This document shows, piece after piece, positions 7,850-15,545 of a stretch of 64,000 bases of DNA. The position numbers and the translations under genes were made by a program. The first letter of the stretch is position 1; every line of letters starts with the position of its first letter. The notes under the pieces were generated by a model. It searched no databases, was not told the DNA's origin, and saw nothing but the letters and a program-made list of their open reading frames with translations. The stretch lies in assembly GCF_016862195.1 (NCBI RefSeq), contig NZ_BOMM01000049.1, positions 1 to 64,000 of the forward strand, read 5' to 3'. The stretch comes from Paractinoplanes ferrugineus (lineage in GTDB: Bacteria; Actinomycetota; Actinomycetes; Mycobacteriales; Micromonosporaceae).

Positions 7850-7934
7850 GGGCGGCGAGACGCGGTGGGCGGCGAGACGCGGTGGGCGGCGAGACGCGGT
7901 GGGTGACGGGGCACGGTGGGCGGCAAGGCGCGGG
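7850..7934. repeat. 17-bp tandem repeats
   Basis: Three perfect copies of GGGCGGCGAGACGCGGT (7850-7900) followed by two degenerate 17-bp copies (7901-7917, 7918-7934). The array ends exactly at the stop codon of the convergent GH130 gene. It may influence 3' ends of both transcripts or simply be slippage-prone DNA. Confidence 0.85.
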
Positions 7935-9425
7935 TCAGTAGCCGGTGGGAACCATGCGGCTCAGCAGTTCGTTGACGCCCACGCTGGCGAAGCCCACGCG
8001 TACGTCGCTTGCTCCGTAAGGCAGCCACAGGCGGTCGTCGTGGATCAGGCCGCCACAGGAATAGACGACGTTGGGCACATAACCCTCGCGCTCGATCTCG
8101 TCCGGGTCCAGCAGGCCCTCGGGCAGGTCGGCGATCACGCGTTCGGGGTTCTCCAGGTCCAGGAGCATGGCGCCGATGGCGTACCGGCGCATCGGGCCGA
8201 CGCCGTGGGTCAGCACCAGCCAACCCTGTTCGGTCTCCAGGGGCGAACCGCAGTTGCCGACCTGGACCAGGTCCCAGCCACGGTGCGGGACGAGCAACGG
8301 GACGGCCGGCTGCCAACGGTGCTGATCGTCGCGGACGCTCAGGCCCAGGGTCTCGCCGTCGGAGCGGCAGAGGGCCAGTTTGCGGCCGCCCACGTAACGC
8401 GGGAACAACGCCAGACCCTTGTTGCGGGCCGCCGGGCCGTGCAGCCGGGACACGTCGAAGTGGCGCAGGTCCCTGGTGAAGATGACCCGGCCGGAGATGC
8501 GGCGGCCGTCGTAAGCGGTGTAGGTGGCCTGGTAGGCCTCCCGGCCGTCGGGGTCGAGGGTCTGCACGAAACGGGCGTCCTCCATGCCGTTGCTTTCGGC
8601 CGGGGTGGCCGGCCAGAGCACCCGCTGGTGCAGCGGCGTCGCACAGGGGAACGACACCGCGTAATCCTCGGCCACGATGTGCCGGATGTTGTCGAGGGTC
8701 TCCTGCGTCGTCGGCCGCTGCAGAAGCTCGGCCGGCATGTGCCCGATGACGTCCTCGAATTCCTCGTCGGTGTAGCGCTCGGGCAGCGTGGCGAGCACGT
8801 ACGCCGAGGCCTCGTTGTCGATCCCGTCGTCGATCAGGGCGGCCGACAGCTGGAAGCGGTAGTGCATGGCGCCGACCCGCTGGCCGACCATCAGGGGGCC
8901 GCTGCGGTCCTCGAGACGGATCCGGTCACCGGGGCCGAGCACGGCCGAACAGAAACCGATCGACGAGATGTGCCCCTCGCCGATCTGGCGCAGGCTGATC
9001 GCCACCCGGAACTCGCCCGGTTCGAGGCCCTCCTGATCGGGGTGCCCGACCATCGACGGGTTGCACAGGGCGGCCGCCTCGACCGAGAACTCGTGGCTGA
9101 AATACGCCCCGATCAGGGTACGGGCGGTCGGGGACAGCTCGATCTCCGGCGGCACCCGGTGCTGCACCAGCTCGTAGTGGTGCTGGAAGGTGGCGAGCAG
9201 GTCGTGATGCCGGCCGGCGAAGCGGGTCAGCACGTCGTCGAGCAGGCGGCTGGTCTCGGCCTCGTCGAGTTGCAGGATCCGCTCGATCAGGCGGGACGCC
9301 CGGTTCTGCACGGTCTGATCGTCCTCGCCGGGCACGAACAGTTTGATCACCACGCGCCGGCCGTCCGGCTGCATGACGATCTCGTGTCGGGTGTAGTACG
9401 TCTGCGGATTCATGGTTGCGGTCAC
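7935..9425 (-). CDS. GH130-family glycoside phosphorylase/hydrolase
   Basis: A 496-residue protein of the long GH130 type. About 150 N-terminal residues (including LIGAYFSHEFSVEAAALCNPS and GEGHISSIGF) precede the five-bladed propeller, which shows the family motif NGMEDARFV (catalytic Asp region) and later HGVGPMRRYAIGA and VPNVVYSCGGLIHDDRLWLPYG. GH130 enzymes act on beta-mannosides, by phosphorolysis or hydrolysis; which of these applies here is not decidable by eye. There is no signal peptide, so it is cytoplasmic. The GTG start overlaps the stop of the upstream six-hairpin gene by 4 bp (GTGA); an ATG 12 bases further is an alternative start. Confidence 0.88.
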   Translation of the reverse strand: MTATMNPQTYYTRHEIVMQPDGRRVVIKLFVPGEDDQTVQNRASRLIERILQLDEAETSRLLDDVLTRFAGRHHDLLATFQHHYELVQHRVPPEIELSPTARTLIGAYFSHEFSVEAAALCNPSMVGHPDQEGLEPGEFRVAISLRQIGEGHISSIGFCSAVLGPGDRIRLEDRSGPLMVGQRVGAMHYRFQLSAALIDDGIDNEASAYVLATLPERYTDEEFEDVIGHMPAELLQRPTTQETLDNIRHIVAEDYAVSFPCATPLHQRVLWPATPAESNGMEDARFVQTLDPDGREAYQATYTAYDGRRISGRVIFTRDLRHFDVSRLHGPAARNKGLALFPRYVGGRKLALCRSDGETLGLSVRDDQHRWQPAVPLLVPHRGWDLVQVGNCGSPLETEQGWLVLTHGVGPMRRYAIGAMLLDLENPERVIADLPEGLLDPDEIEREGYVPNVVYSCGGLIHDDRLWLPYGASDVRVGFASVGVNELLSRMVPTGY

Positions 9426-10504
9426 GCTAGGCCGCCTGACGGTCGGGTCGCGCTCCGGGTCGCCAGCGTGCGGGCATGCTGCAGCGTGGAGACGAGCGCG
9501 AGGGTGGATTCGGCTCCTTGGTTCACATTAGGACCATCTGCCGTCAATCCGTCATAACATCCACCGGTTAGTGGGTCGTACATGACCGTCTGAATGTCGT
9601 TATCGCCTAAAAACCAGGCTATAGACCGAAACAACGGCTCGGTCCAGCGGTCGTCCCCGGTCGTCGACAGCGCGGTCGAGCACGCGTCGGCCACCGCCGC
9701 GGCCTCGATCGGCTGCTGGTCGAAGCGGTGTTTCGGCACCCCGGCCTGCCAGCCGCCGACCGGACACACCGACAGGTGACCGGTGTTGTCCTGCTCCCGG
9801 CACAGCCAGGCCAGCATCCGAAGGCCCGAGCGCAACAACGGCTCGTCGCCGAGCAGGTCACCGGCCGCGATCACGACCTCCGCCATCGTCGGGTTGGCGT
9901 AGGTCAGCGAATCGGTCGGCCAGACCCACGCGAGCGACGGCCCCGGCACCCCGACGGCGGCGGCCGCGTCGGCCAGCAGCTCGGCCGCCACGTCGTCGTG
10001 CGGGTCGGAACGCAGCACCTCGGCCGCGCCCAGCCCGGCGTACGCCATCGCCCTCGGCCATGGCGAGCGTTGCCGCGCCCCCGAGCCGAACGCGACCGCG
10101 GCCTCGCGCCTGATCCACGGCACCGTGGAGCGCGCCGCGGCCGTGCCCAGTCCCCACAGCGCGCGTCCCCAGCAGTCACCGGTGCCGGGCTCGTCGGTCC
10201 AGCGCCGATCGAAGCTCATCCGGTTGTGGAACGCGCCGTCCGGCCCCTGCGCGTGGGTGAGAAACGCGAGGTAGCGCTCGGCGAGCCCGACCACCTGGGC
10301 GGTCGGCCGCGGTTCCCGGCTGGCGATCAGCAGGCCCCGGCCGACGTCGTCGACGCAGTAGCCGTGCTCGCGCCGCGGGATCGCGTTGCGCGCGTGTTCG
10401 AGCAGGCCGGTGTCGTCGGAGAGCCGCGCGAGGTGGTTCCAGTTGGGCGGCGGCGCGTCGGTGAGCTGGATGGGCGGCGGAACCAGGCGGAGGCCGGCGC
10501 TCAT
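9422..10504 (-). CDS. Six-hairpin (alpha/alpha)6 glycan-cassette protein
   Basis: A 360-residue cytoplasmic protein rich in Trp and helical hairpins, compatible with an (alpha/alpha)6 toroid as in many glycosidases and epimerases. Recognisable parts are REHGYCVDDVGRGLLIA near residue 45, GTGDCWGRALWGLGTA, and YDPLTGGCYDGL. Proteins of this kind commonly sit between a GT4 glycosyltransferase and a GH130 gene and are sometimes annotated as glycosyltransferases, but I see no Rossmann donor site. The ATGA overlap with the upstream GT4 and GTGA overlap with GH130 imply translational coupling and shared function. Activity unknown. Confidence 0.75.
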   Translation of the reverse strand: MSAGLRLVPPPIQLTDAPPPNWNHLARLSDDTGLLEHARNAIPRREHGYCVDDVGRGLLIASREPRPTAQVVGLAERYLAFLTHAQGPDGAFHNRMSFDRRWTDEPGTGDCWGRALWGLGTAAARSTVPWIRREAAVAFGSGARQRSPWPRAMAYAGLGAAEVLRSDPHDDVAAELLADAAAAVGVPGPSLAWVWPTDSLTYANPTMAEVVIAAGDLLGDEPLLRSGLRMLAWLCREQDNTGHLSVCPVGGWQAGVPKHRFDQQPIEAAAVADACSTALSTTGDDRWTEPLFRSIAWFLGDNDIQTVMYDPLTGGCYDGLTADGPNVNQGAESTLALVSTLQHARTLATRSATRPSGGLA

Positions 10505-11652
10505 GCCGGCACGGTGGCCGCGAGCGGCGTCCGGTCGGCCAGCAGGCGCCCGGCCAGGGCCTGGTAGCGGGCGGCGACCGCGGGCCAGCGCAGCGTCGGC
10601 CCCCCGGCCAGGCCGGTGAGGCGCCCGGCGATGCCGGGGTCGGCGAGCAGGCGGCGGGTGGCGGCGGCCATGCCCTCCGGGTCCTGATGGGGTACGAGCA
10701 GGCCGGGCCCGTCGGCGAGCAGCTCGACGGCGTGCGGGAACTCGGTCGCCACCACCGGCACACCGGCCCCGACCGCCTCGATGAGCACCCCGGAGGTGAC
10801 CTGTTCGGTCGAGTCGTAGGGCAGCACCACCACGTCGGCCGACCGGATCAGCCGGGACAGCTCGGCCTGGTCGAGATAGACGTCGAGCCAGCGGACCGCG
10901 TCGGTCACCCCGAGCGACGCGGCGAGGGCCTTCAGGGAGTCGCGGTACGCGTCCCCGAACTGCTCGAGCACCTTGGGATGGGTGCGGCCGGCCACGGTGT
11001 AGACGGGTGCCGGGTCGAGGTCGCCGAGCAGGGCGAGGGCCTGCAACGCCCACTCGATGCCCTTGCCCGGTCCGAGCAGCCCCCAGGTGAGCAGGTGCGG
11101 TCGGTCGTGGTCCTCCCGGGGGCCGGTGGTGTCGTGGCTGCCGGCCCCGTGCGGGATCACCGAGATCTTGCGCGGGTCCACCTCGTATCCGGTGGTGAGT
11201 CGCTGCCGGGCGGTGTCGGTCATGGTCACCACGGCGTCGGCGGTCCCGGCGATCCGTTCGAGGACCTGCCGCTGGAGCGGGTCGGGGTGGCTGAGCACGG
11301 TGTGCAGCACGACTATCGACGGGACCTTGAGGGCCCGGAGCAGCGGCAGCACCTCCGCGCCCGCGTCGCCGGGGTAGATCCCGTACTCGTGCTGGAGAAT
11401 CGCGACGTCGTAGCGGTTGAGCGCGTTGGCCGCGGCCACCCACCCGCCGGGCGTGTCGGTGTGCCAGGTGTGCACGACCCGGGGCGCGTTGCGTTCGAGC
11501 TCGATTCCGCCGCTGACGCTGTCACTCGCGAGAAGGCGTACGACTCCGGCACTGCCACTCGTATTGAGGTGGGTCGCGAGTGCCGCATTGAACGTCGCCA
11601 AACCGCATTGGGTGGGCGGGTATGTGCTCAGAAAGCCGTAGGTGGCGGGCAT
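10501..11652 (-). CDS. GT4 glycosyltransferase (lower operon)
   Basis: A 383-residue GT-B glycosyltransferase of family GT4. The N-domain starts with MPATYGFLSTYPPTQCGLAT and includes AILQHEYGIYPGDAG; the C-domain has LLTWGLLGPGKGIEWALQAL for nucleotide-sugar binding and DVVVLPYDSTEQVTSGVLIEAVGAGVPVVAT, in which the usual E-x7-E is partly replaced. The start at 11652 has a GAAAGG ribosome site. It is the first gene of a three-gene overlapping operon with the six-hairpin and GH130 genes. Donor and acceptor are unknown; a mannose or glucose donor would fit the neighbours. Confidence 0.9.
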   Translation of the reverse strand: MPATYGFLSTYPPTQCGLATFNAALATHLNTSGSAGVVRLLASDSVSGGIELERNAPRVVHTWHTDTPGGWVAAANALNRYDVAILQHEYGIYPGDAGAEVLPLLRALKVPSIVVLHTVLSHPDPLQRQVLERIAGTADAVVTMTDTARQRLTTGYEVDPRKISVIPHGAGSHDTTGPREDHDRPHLLTWGLLGPGKGIEWALQALALLGDLDPAPVYTVAGRTHPKVLEQFGDAYRDSLKALAASLGVTDAVRWLDVYLDQAELSRLIRSADVVVLPYDSTEQVTSGVLIEAVGAGVPVVATEFPHAVELLADGPGLLVPHQDPEGMAAATRRLLADPGIAGRLTGLAGGPTLRWPAVAARYQALAGRLLADRTPLAATVPA

Positions 11653-11744
11653 GACAGGCCTTTCTCGTCCCGGCTGCCTCCCCGCAGCACGACTCAGCGC
11701 ACGCGGGAGGAGGTTTTCAGACCGCGCGCAAACGTCATTGCGGC

Positions 11745-11766
11745 AAGCCGGGAAATTGCCCGGCTT
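11745..11766 (-). terminator. Hairpin between the two GT4 genes
   Basis: AAGCCGGG and CCCGGCTT form a perfect 8-bp stem with a 6-base loop, 41 bases after the stop of the upstream GT4 (11807). It suggests that the upper GT4 transcript ends here and that the lower operon has its own promoter between 11653 and 11744, although read-through is possible. Confidence 0.6.
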
Positions 11767-11806
11767 AACATGCAATTCACATTCGCACGTTAACAAGTAC
11801 GGCCAT

Positions 11807-12808
11807 TCAACTTACGATTTTGCGGTAAATCCCCAGGTAGTCGTCAACCATCCGGTCGGCGGAGAAGCGCTGGCGAGCACGTGTCGCGCAGCCCTGGCGG
11901 TCGAGCGTGGCGATTTCCGCGACCGCCGCGACCGCTTCGTCGAGGTCGGAAACCAGACGTCCGGTGACGCCCTCGTCGATGACCTCCGGCATCGACCCTT
12001 TCGGGTACGCGATGACCGGCGTACCGCACGCCATGGATTCGACCACCGAAAGACCGAACGGCTCGGCGAACCGGATCGGATGCAGCAGTGCCGCCCCCGA
12101 TCCGAGAATCCGTCCGCGATCGGCCGGACCGACCGAACCGAGATAGACGACCCGGTCGCCGTCGATGTGCGGTTCGATCGCGCGGGCGAAGAACTCGGCG
12201 TCCTGCACGATGCCGCAGAGGAGGAGCCGGCGGCCGGCTCGGCGGGCGATCTCGATGGCCAGGTCGGTGCCCTTGTCCGGATGGATGCGGCCGAACGCGA
12301 TGAGGTCCTCGGTGGGGGAGAGCGCCGTCGGCAGCGCGGTCAGATCGATCCCGTGGTGCACCGTCGCGACGTACGACAGCTCCGGCGAGCGGTCCGCGTC
12401 CGAGATCGAGACGTAGTGCGATCGGGCCCGCCGGTACGCGGGCAGGATGTTCGACCCGGAGAAGCCGTGGATCGTGGTGAGCAGCGGCGCGGCGCAGTGC
12501 TGGGCGAAGGCCAGGGGCAGCCAGTCGAGGTGGTTGTGCACCAGGTCGAACTCGGCCGAGCGGGCGAGCGCGTGCGACACGTGCAGCGCCTCCCAGACCC
12601 GGCCGTCGAGCTCCGGTGACTCCTCGTAGCCGGTGGGGCTGACCCCGTCGAGGGTGCCCTTGGTGACCGAGTCGAGCGTGGCGAAGAGCGTGACGTCGAT
12701 GCCGCGGGCGGTCAGTCCCTCGGCGAGCAGGCTGGTGATCAGCTCCCACGGGCCGTAGTGCAGCGGCGGGGTGCGCCACGCTATCGGCCCCAGCAGTGCG
12801 ATCTTCAT
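11807..12808 (-). CDS. GT4 glycosyltransferase (upper)
   Basis: A 333-residue GT4 enzyme. The N-domain has LLGPIAWRTPPLHYGPWELI and FDLVHNHLDWLPLAF; the C-domain has AFGRIHPDKGTDLAIEIA and an intact E-x7-E site in AEPFGLSVVESMACGTPVIA, as in retaining transferases using UDP- or GDP-sugars. It is cytoplasmic, in the same direction as the three-gene GT4/six-hairpin/GH130 operon, and divergent from the alpha-glucosidase gene. Its own start has no ribosome binding site at normal distance; instead the start codon overlaps the stop of a five-codon reading frame that has an excellent site (see 12805-12834). Confidence 0.9.
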   Translation of the reverse strand: MKIALLGPIAWRTPPLHYGPWELITSLLAEGLTARGIDVTLFATLDSVTKGTLDGVSPTGYEESPELDGRVWEALHVSHALARSAEFDLVHNHLDWLPLAFAQHCAAPLLTTIHGFSGSNILPAYRRARSHYVSISDADRSPELSYVATVHHGIDLTALPTALSPTEDLIAFGRIHPDKGTDLAIEIARRAGRRLLLCGIVQDAEFFARAIEPHIDGDRVVYLGSVGPADRGRILGSGAALLHPIRFAEPFGLSVVESMACGTPVIAYPKGSMPEVIDEGVTGRLVSDLDEAVAAVAEIATLDRQGCATRARQRFSADRMVDDYLGIYRKIVS

Positions 12809-12834
12809 GACAAATGCCCCATAAACACCTCCTT
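12805..12834 (-). promoter_or_regulatory. Leader mini-cistron coupled to the GT4 start
   Basis: AAGGAGGTG (12834-12826) stands five bases before an ATG at 12822 that opens only five codons (MGHLS) and stops at TGA 12807-12805. That stop overlaps the GT4 start codon as ATGA. The strong site is 19 bases from the GT4 ATG, too far for direct use, so GT4 translation probably depends on ribosomes finishing the mini-cistron. Confidence 0.55.
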
Positions 12835-12881
12835 AGTATGCCCAGCCGGTCAACTCCGCGTTCTCGTGTTAGAGAAGACGC

Positions 12882-14567
12882 ATGACGGATCTCTGGTGGA
12901 AAAGTGCTGTCGTGTACCAGATCTACCCCCGCAGCTTCGCGGACGCCGACGGCGACGGGATGGGCGATCTGCGCGGCATCATCGACCATCTCGACCACCT
13001 GGCCGAGCTGGGTGTCGACGTCATCTGGCTGTCGCCGATCCACAAGTCGCCGCAGGACGACAACGGCTACGACATCAGTGACTACCAGGACATCGACCCG
13101 CTCTTCGGCGACCTGGCCACGTTCGACGAGCTGGTCGCCGCCGCGCACGCCCGCGGCCTGAAGGTGCTGATGGACCTGGTCGTCAACCACAGTTCGGACG
13201 AGCACGAGTGGTTCGTCGAGAGCCGGTCCAGCCGGGACAACCCCAAGCGCGACTGGTACTGGTGGCGGCCGGCGCGCGAGGGCATGGAGCCCGGCACCCC
13301 CGGCGCCGAGCCGACCAACTGGGGCTCCGCGTTCGGCGGCCCGGCCTGGGCGTACGACGAGCACACCGGCGAGTACTACCTGCACCTGTTCTCGCCCAAG
13401 CAGCCCGACCTCAACTGGGAGAACCCGGAGGTCCGGCAGGCGGTCTACGCGATGATGCGCTGGTGGCTCGACCGGGGTGTGGACGGCTTCCGGATGGACG
13501 TGATCAACATGATCTCCAAGGTCATGCCGCTCCAGGACGGCCGCCCGGGAGCCGGTCAGGCGTACGCCGACGGATCGCCCGGTTACATCAACGGCCCGCG
13601 TAACCACGAGTTCCTGCACGAGATGTACGAGCAGGTCTTCGCCGGCCGCGACGAGCTGCTGACCGTCGGCGAGATGCCGGGTGTCACGGTGGACGAGGCG
13701 ATCCTGTACACCCGCCAGGACCGGCAGGAGGTCGACATGGTCTTCCAGTTCGACCACGTCTGGGCCGACCGCGGCGGCGACCCGTGGCGGGTGTTCCCGC
13801 TGCAGCTGACGGTCCTCAAGGGCATCTTCGGGCGGTGGCAGGCGGGTCTCGCCGAGGAGGGCTGGAACAGCCTCTACTGGAACAACCACGACCAGCCGCG
13901 GGTGGTCTCGCGCTACGGCGACGACAGCCCGGAGCACCGCGAGGCGTCGGCCAAGATGCTCGGCACGGTGCTGCACCTGCACCGCGGCACGCCGTACGTC
14001 TATCAGGGCGAAGAACTCGGCATGACCAACTATCCGTTCGAGTCGATCACCGACTTCCGCGACATCGAGGCGCTCGGGCACTACCGGCAGGCCACCGAGA
14101 TCGAGGGCCGTTCGCCCGAGGACGTGCTGACCGTGCTGCGGGCGCGCGGACGGGACAACGCGCGCACCCCGATGCAGTGGGACGACTCGCCCCACGGGGG
14201 TTTCAGCACCAGCACGCCGTGGCTCGCGGTCAACCCGAACTATTCGCGGATCAACGCCGCCGCCGAACGCGCGAACCCGGATTCGGTGTTCCACTACTAC
14301 CGCAAGCTGATCGAGTTGCGGCACAACGAGCCGGCCGTGGTCGACGGCGATTTCACCATGCTGCTGCCGGCCGACGAACGGCTCTACGCCTTCACCCGGC
14401 GGCTCGGCGGCACCGAGCTGCTCGTCGTCGGCAACTTCACCGGGGAGACGGTCGAGGCCGAGATCGACGGCTGGGACGGCGCCGAACTGGTGCTGTCCAA
14501 CCTGCCGGCCAAGGGGCTGACCATGGCCCCGTGGCAGGCGGTCGTCTATCGCCGGGCGGCGATGTAG
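12882..14567 (+). CDS. GH13 alpha-glucosidase (oligo-1,6-glucosidase type)
   Basis: A 561-residue cytoplasmic GH13 enzyme hydrolysing terminal alpha-glucosidic bonds of short oligosaccharides, or performing related transfer. It begins WWKSAVVYQIYPRSF, has the DADGDGMGD metal-binding loop (21-29), nucleophile Asp206 in DGFRMDVINM, acid/base Glu264 in TVGEMPG and the transition-state Asp337 in NNHDQPR. Domain C follows from about residue 480. Length and motifs match AglA/MalL-like glucosidases; trehalose or isomaltose could be substrates. It is transcribed away from the GT4 genes with 73 bp between starts, suggesting a common glycan theme. Its end overlaps the convergent regulator by 22 bp. Confidence 0.92.
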   Translation: MTDLWWKSAVVYQIYPRSFADADGDGMGDLRGIIDHLDHLAELGVDVIWLSPIHKSPQDDNGYDISDYQDIDPLFGDLATFDELVAAAHARGLKVLMDLVVNHSSDEHEWFVESRSSRDNPKRDWYWWRPAREGMEPGTPGAEPTNWGSAFGGPAWAYDEHTGEYYLHLFSPKQPDLNWENPEVRQAVYAMMRWWLDRGVDGFRMDVINMISKVMPLQDGRPGAGQAYADGSPGYINGPRNHEFLHEMYEQVFAGRDELLTVGEMPGVTVDEAILYTRQDRQEVDMVFQFDHVWADRGGDPWRVFPLQLTVLKGIFGRWQAGLAEEGWNSLYWNNHDQPRVVSRYGDDSPEHREASAKMLGTVLHLHRGTPYVYQGEELGMTNYPFESITDFRDIEALGHYRQATEIEGRSPEDVLTVLRARGRDNARTPMQWDDSPHGGFSTSTPWLAVNPNYSRINAAAERANPDSVFHYYRKLIELRHNEPAVVDGDFTMLLPADERLYAFTRRLGGTELLVVGNFTGETVEAEIDGWDGAELVLSNLPAKGLTMAPWQAVVYRRAAM

Positions 14568-15430
14568 GGCTCCAGGCCGTCGAGCAGGCGGGCCAGGCCG
14601 AACTCGAAGAGCATGGTCAGGTCGAAGTCGAAGTCGTGCCGGGTCAGCTCGCGGAATCGGGGCAGCGCGGCGTCCCCGACCACGGCCAGGAAACGCTCCG
14701 CCTGCGATTGCACCCACTGGTCGTTGGTCAGCCCGCTGTCCCGGATCGCCAAGGCTTCCGGTTCCAGCGCGCTGGCCACGCCACGGACGAACGTGAACGT
14801 CACGATCTGGATGAACATCCGGTCGGCCAGCGGCAGCCCGGTGCCGTCGAACGAGGCCATCACCCATTCGCTGAGCCGCATCGCGTTCGGCGCCATCTGC
14901 GGCCGGGTGAGCGACATGGTGGACGCCAGCCACGGGTGGCGTTGGAACGCCGCCCATTCGAGCCGGGCGACCGCCTCGAGGCAGGCGCGCCAGTCGGGCG
15001 GGCGGTGGGCCGGCAGCGGCACCTCGCCGATCGCCGTGTCGATCATGGCCAGGATCAGCTCCTCCTTGCCCGCCACGGGCCGGTAGAGCGACATCGTGGA
15101 GACGCCGAGCACGGTCGCGATGCGGCGCATGGACAGCTCGGCCATGCCTTCGGTGTCGGCGATCCGGATGGCCGCGTCGACGATCCGCGCCGCGGTCAGC
15201 TCGTGGTCGCGGCGTGGCGCCGGTCCGGCCACGACCGTGCCGACACCCGGCCGCGCGATGGTCAGACCCTCGTCGCGCAGCGCCGCGTGGGCCTTGGTCG
15301 CGGTGGCGATCGCGACACCCCACTCCCGTACCAGCGCCCGCGCGGACGGCACGCGGTCGCCCGGCTGGAGCGCGCCGGACTCGATGCGGCGGCGAATGTC
15401 TTGCACGATGCGCCGATAGGGGGCGTCCAA
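14546..15430 (-). CDS. GntR-TetR chimeric transcriptional regulator
   Basis: A 294-residue regulator joining two DNA-binding domains. Residues 1-70 are a GntR-type winged helix (RRIVQDIRRRIESGALQPGD, RVPSARALVREWGVAIATAT), and residues about 80-130 a TetR helix-turn-helix (ARIVDAAIRIADTEGMAELS, VLGVSTMSLYRPVAGKEEL) followed by a TetR-type helical ligand domain. I chose the TTG at 15430 because it follows an AGGTAG-like site and lies after the operator region; GTG 15460 and TTG 15487 are alternatives. It faces the flavin monooxygenase gene across CTAGTAC palindromes, so it most likely represses that gene and itself, released by a small molecule. Confidence 0.85.
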   Translation of the reverse strand: MDAPYRRIVQDIRRRIESGALQPGDRVPSARALVREWGVAIATATKAHAALRDEGLTIARPGVGTVVAGPAPRRDHELTAARIVDAAIRIADTEGMAELSMRRIATVLGVSTMSLYRPVAGKEELILAMIDTAIGEVPLPAHRPPDWRACLEAVARLEWAAFQRHPWLASTMSLTRPQMAPNAMRLSEWVMASFDGTGLPLADRMFIQIVTFTFVRGVASALEPEALAIRDSGLTNDQWVQSQAERFLAVVGDAALPRFRELTRHDFDFDLTMLFEFGLARLLDGLEPYIAARR

Positions 15431-15516
15431 GCTAGTACACCTACCTCTCCCGAAGAACACCGTACTAGTACGGTTTGCACGCTTCAAGTCCGCTGCCTAG
15501 CCTCACTAGTACATCG
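15431..15516. promoter_or_regulatory. CTAGTAC operator cluster in the divergent promoter
   Basis: A perfect 16-bp palindrome ACCGTACTAGTACGGT lies at 15459-15474. Two more partial copies share its CTAGTAC core: GCTAGTACACC (15431-15441) and CACTAGTACATC (15504-15515). They fill the gap between the chimeric regulator and the monooxygenase, the expected position for auto- and target repression. Confidence 0.7.
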
Positions 15517-15545
15517 ATATACAGAGTACGCAGGAGGCGGGGACG

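Noticed and set aside
11844..15323. A minus-strand open frame of more than 1100 codons
   Set aside because: It lies antisense or out of frame to three well-supported genes (GT4, GH13, chimeric regulator); long shadow frames are common in GC-rich DNA.
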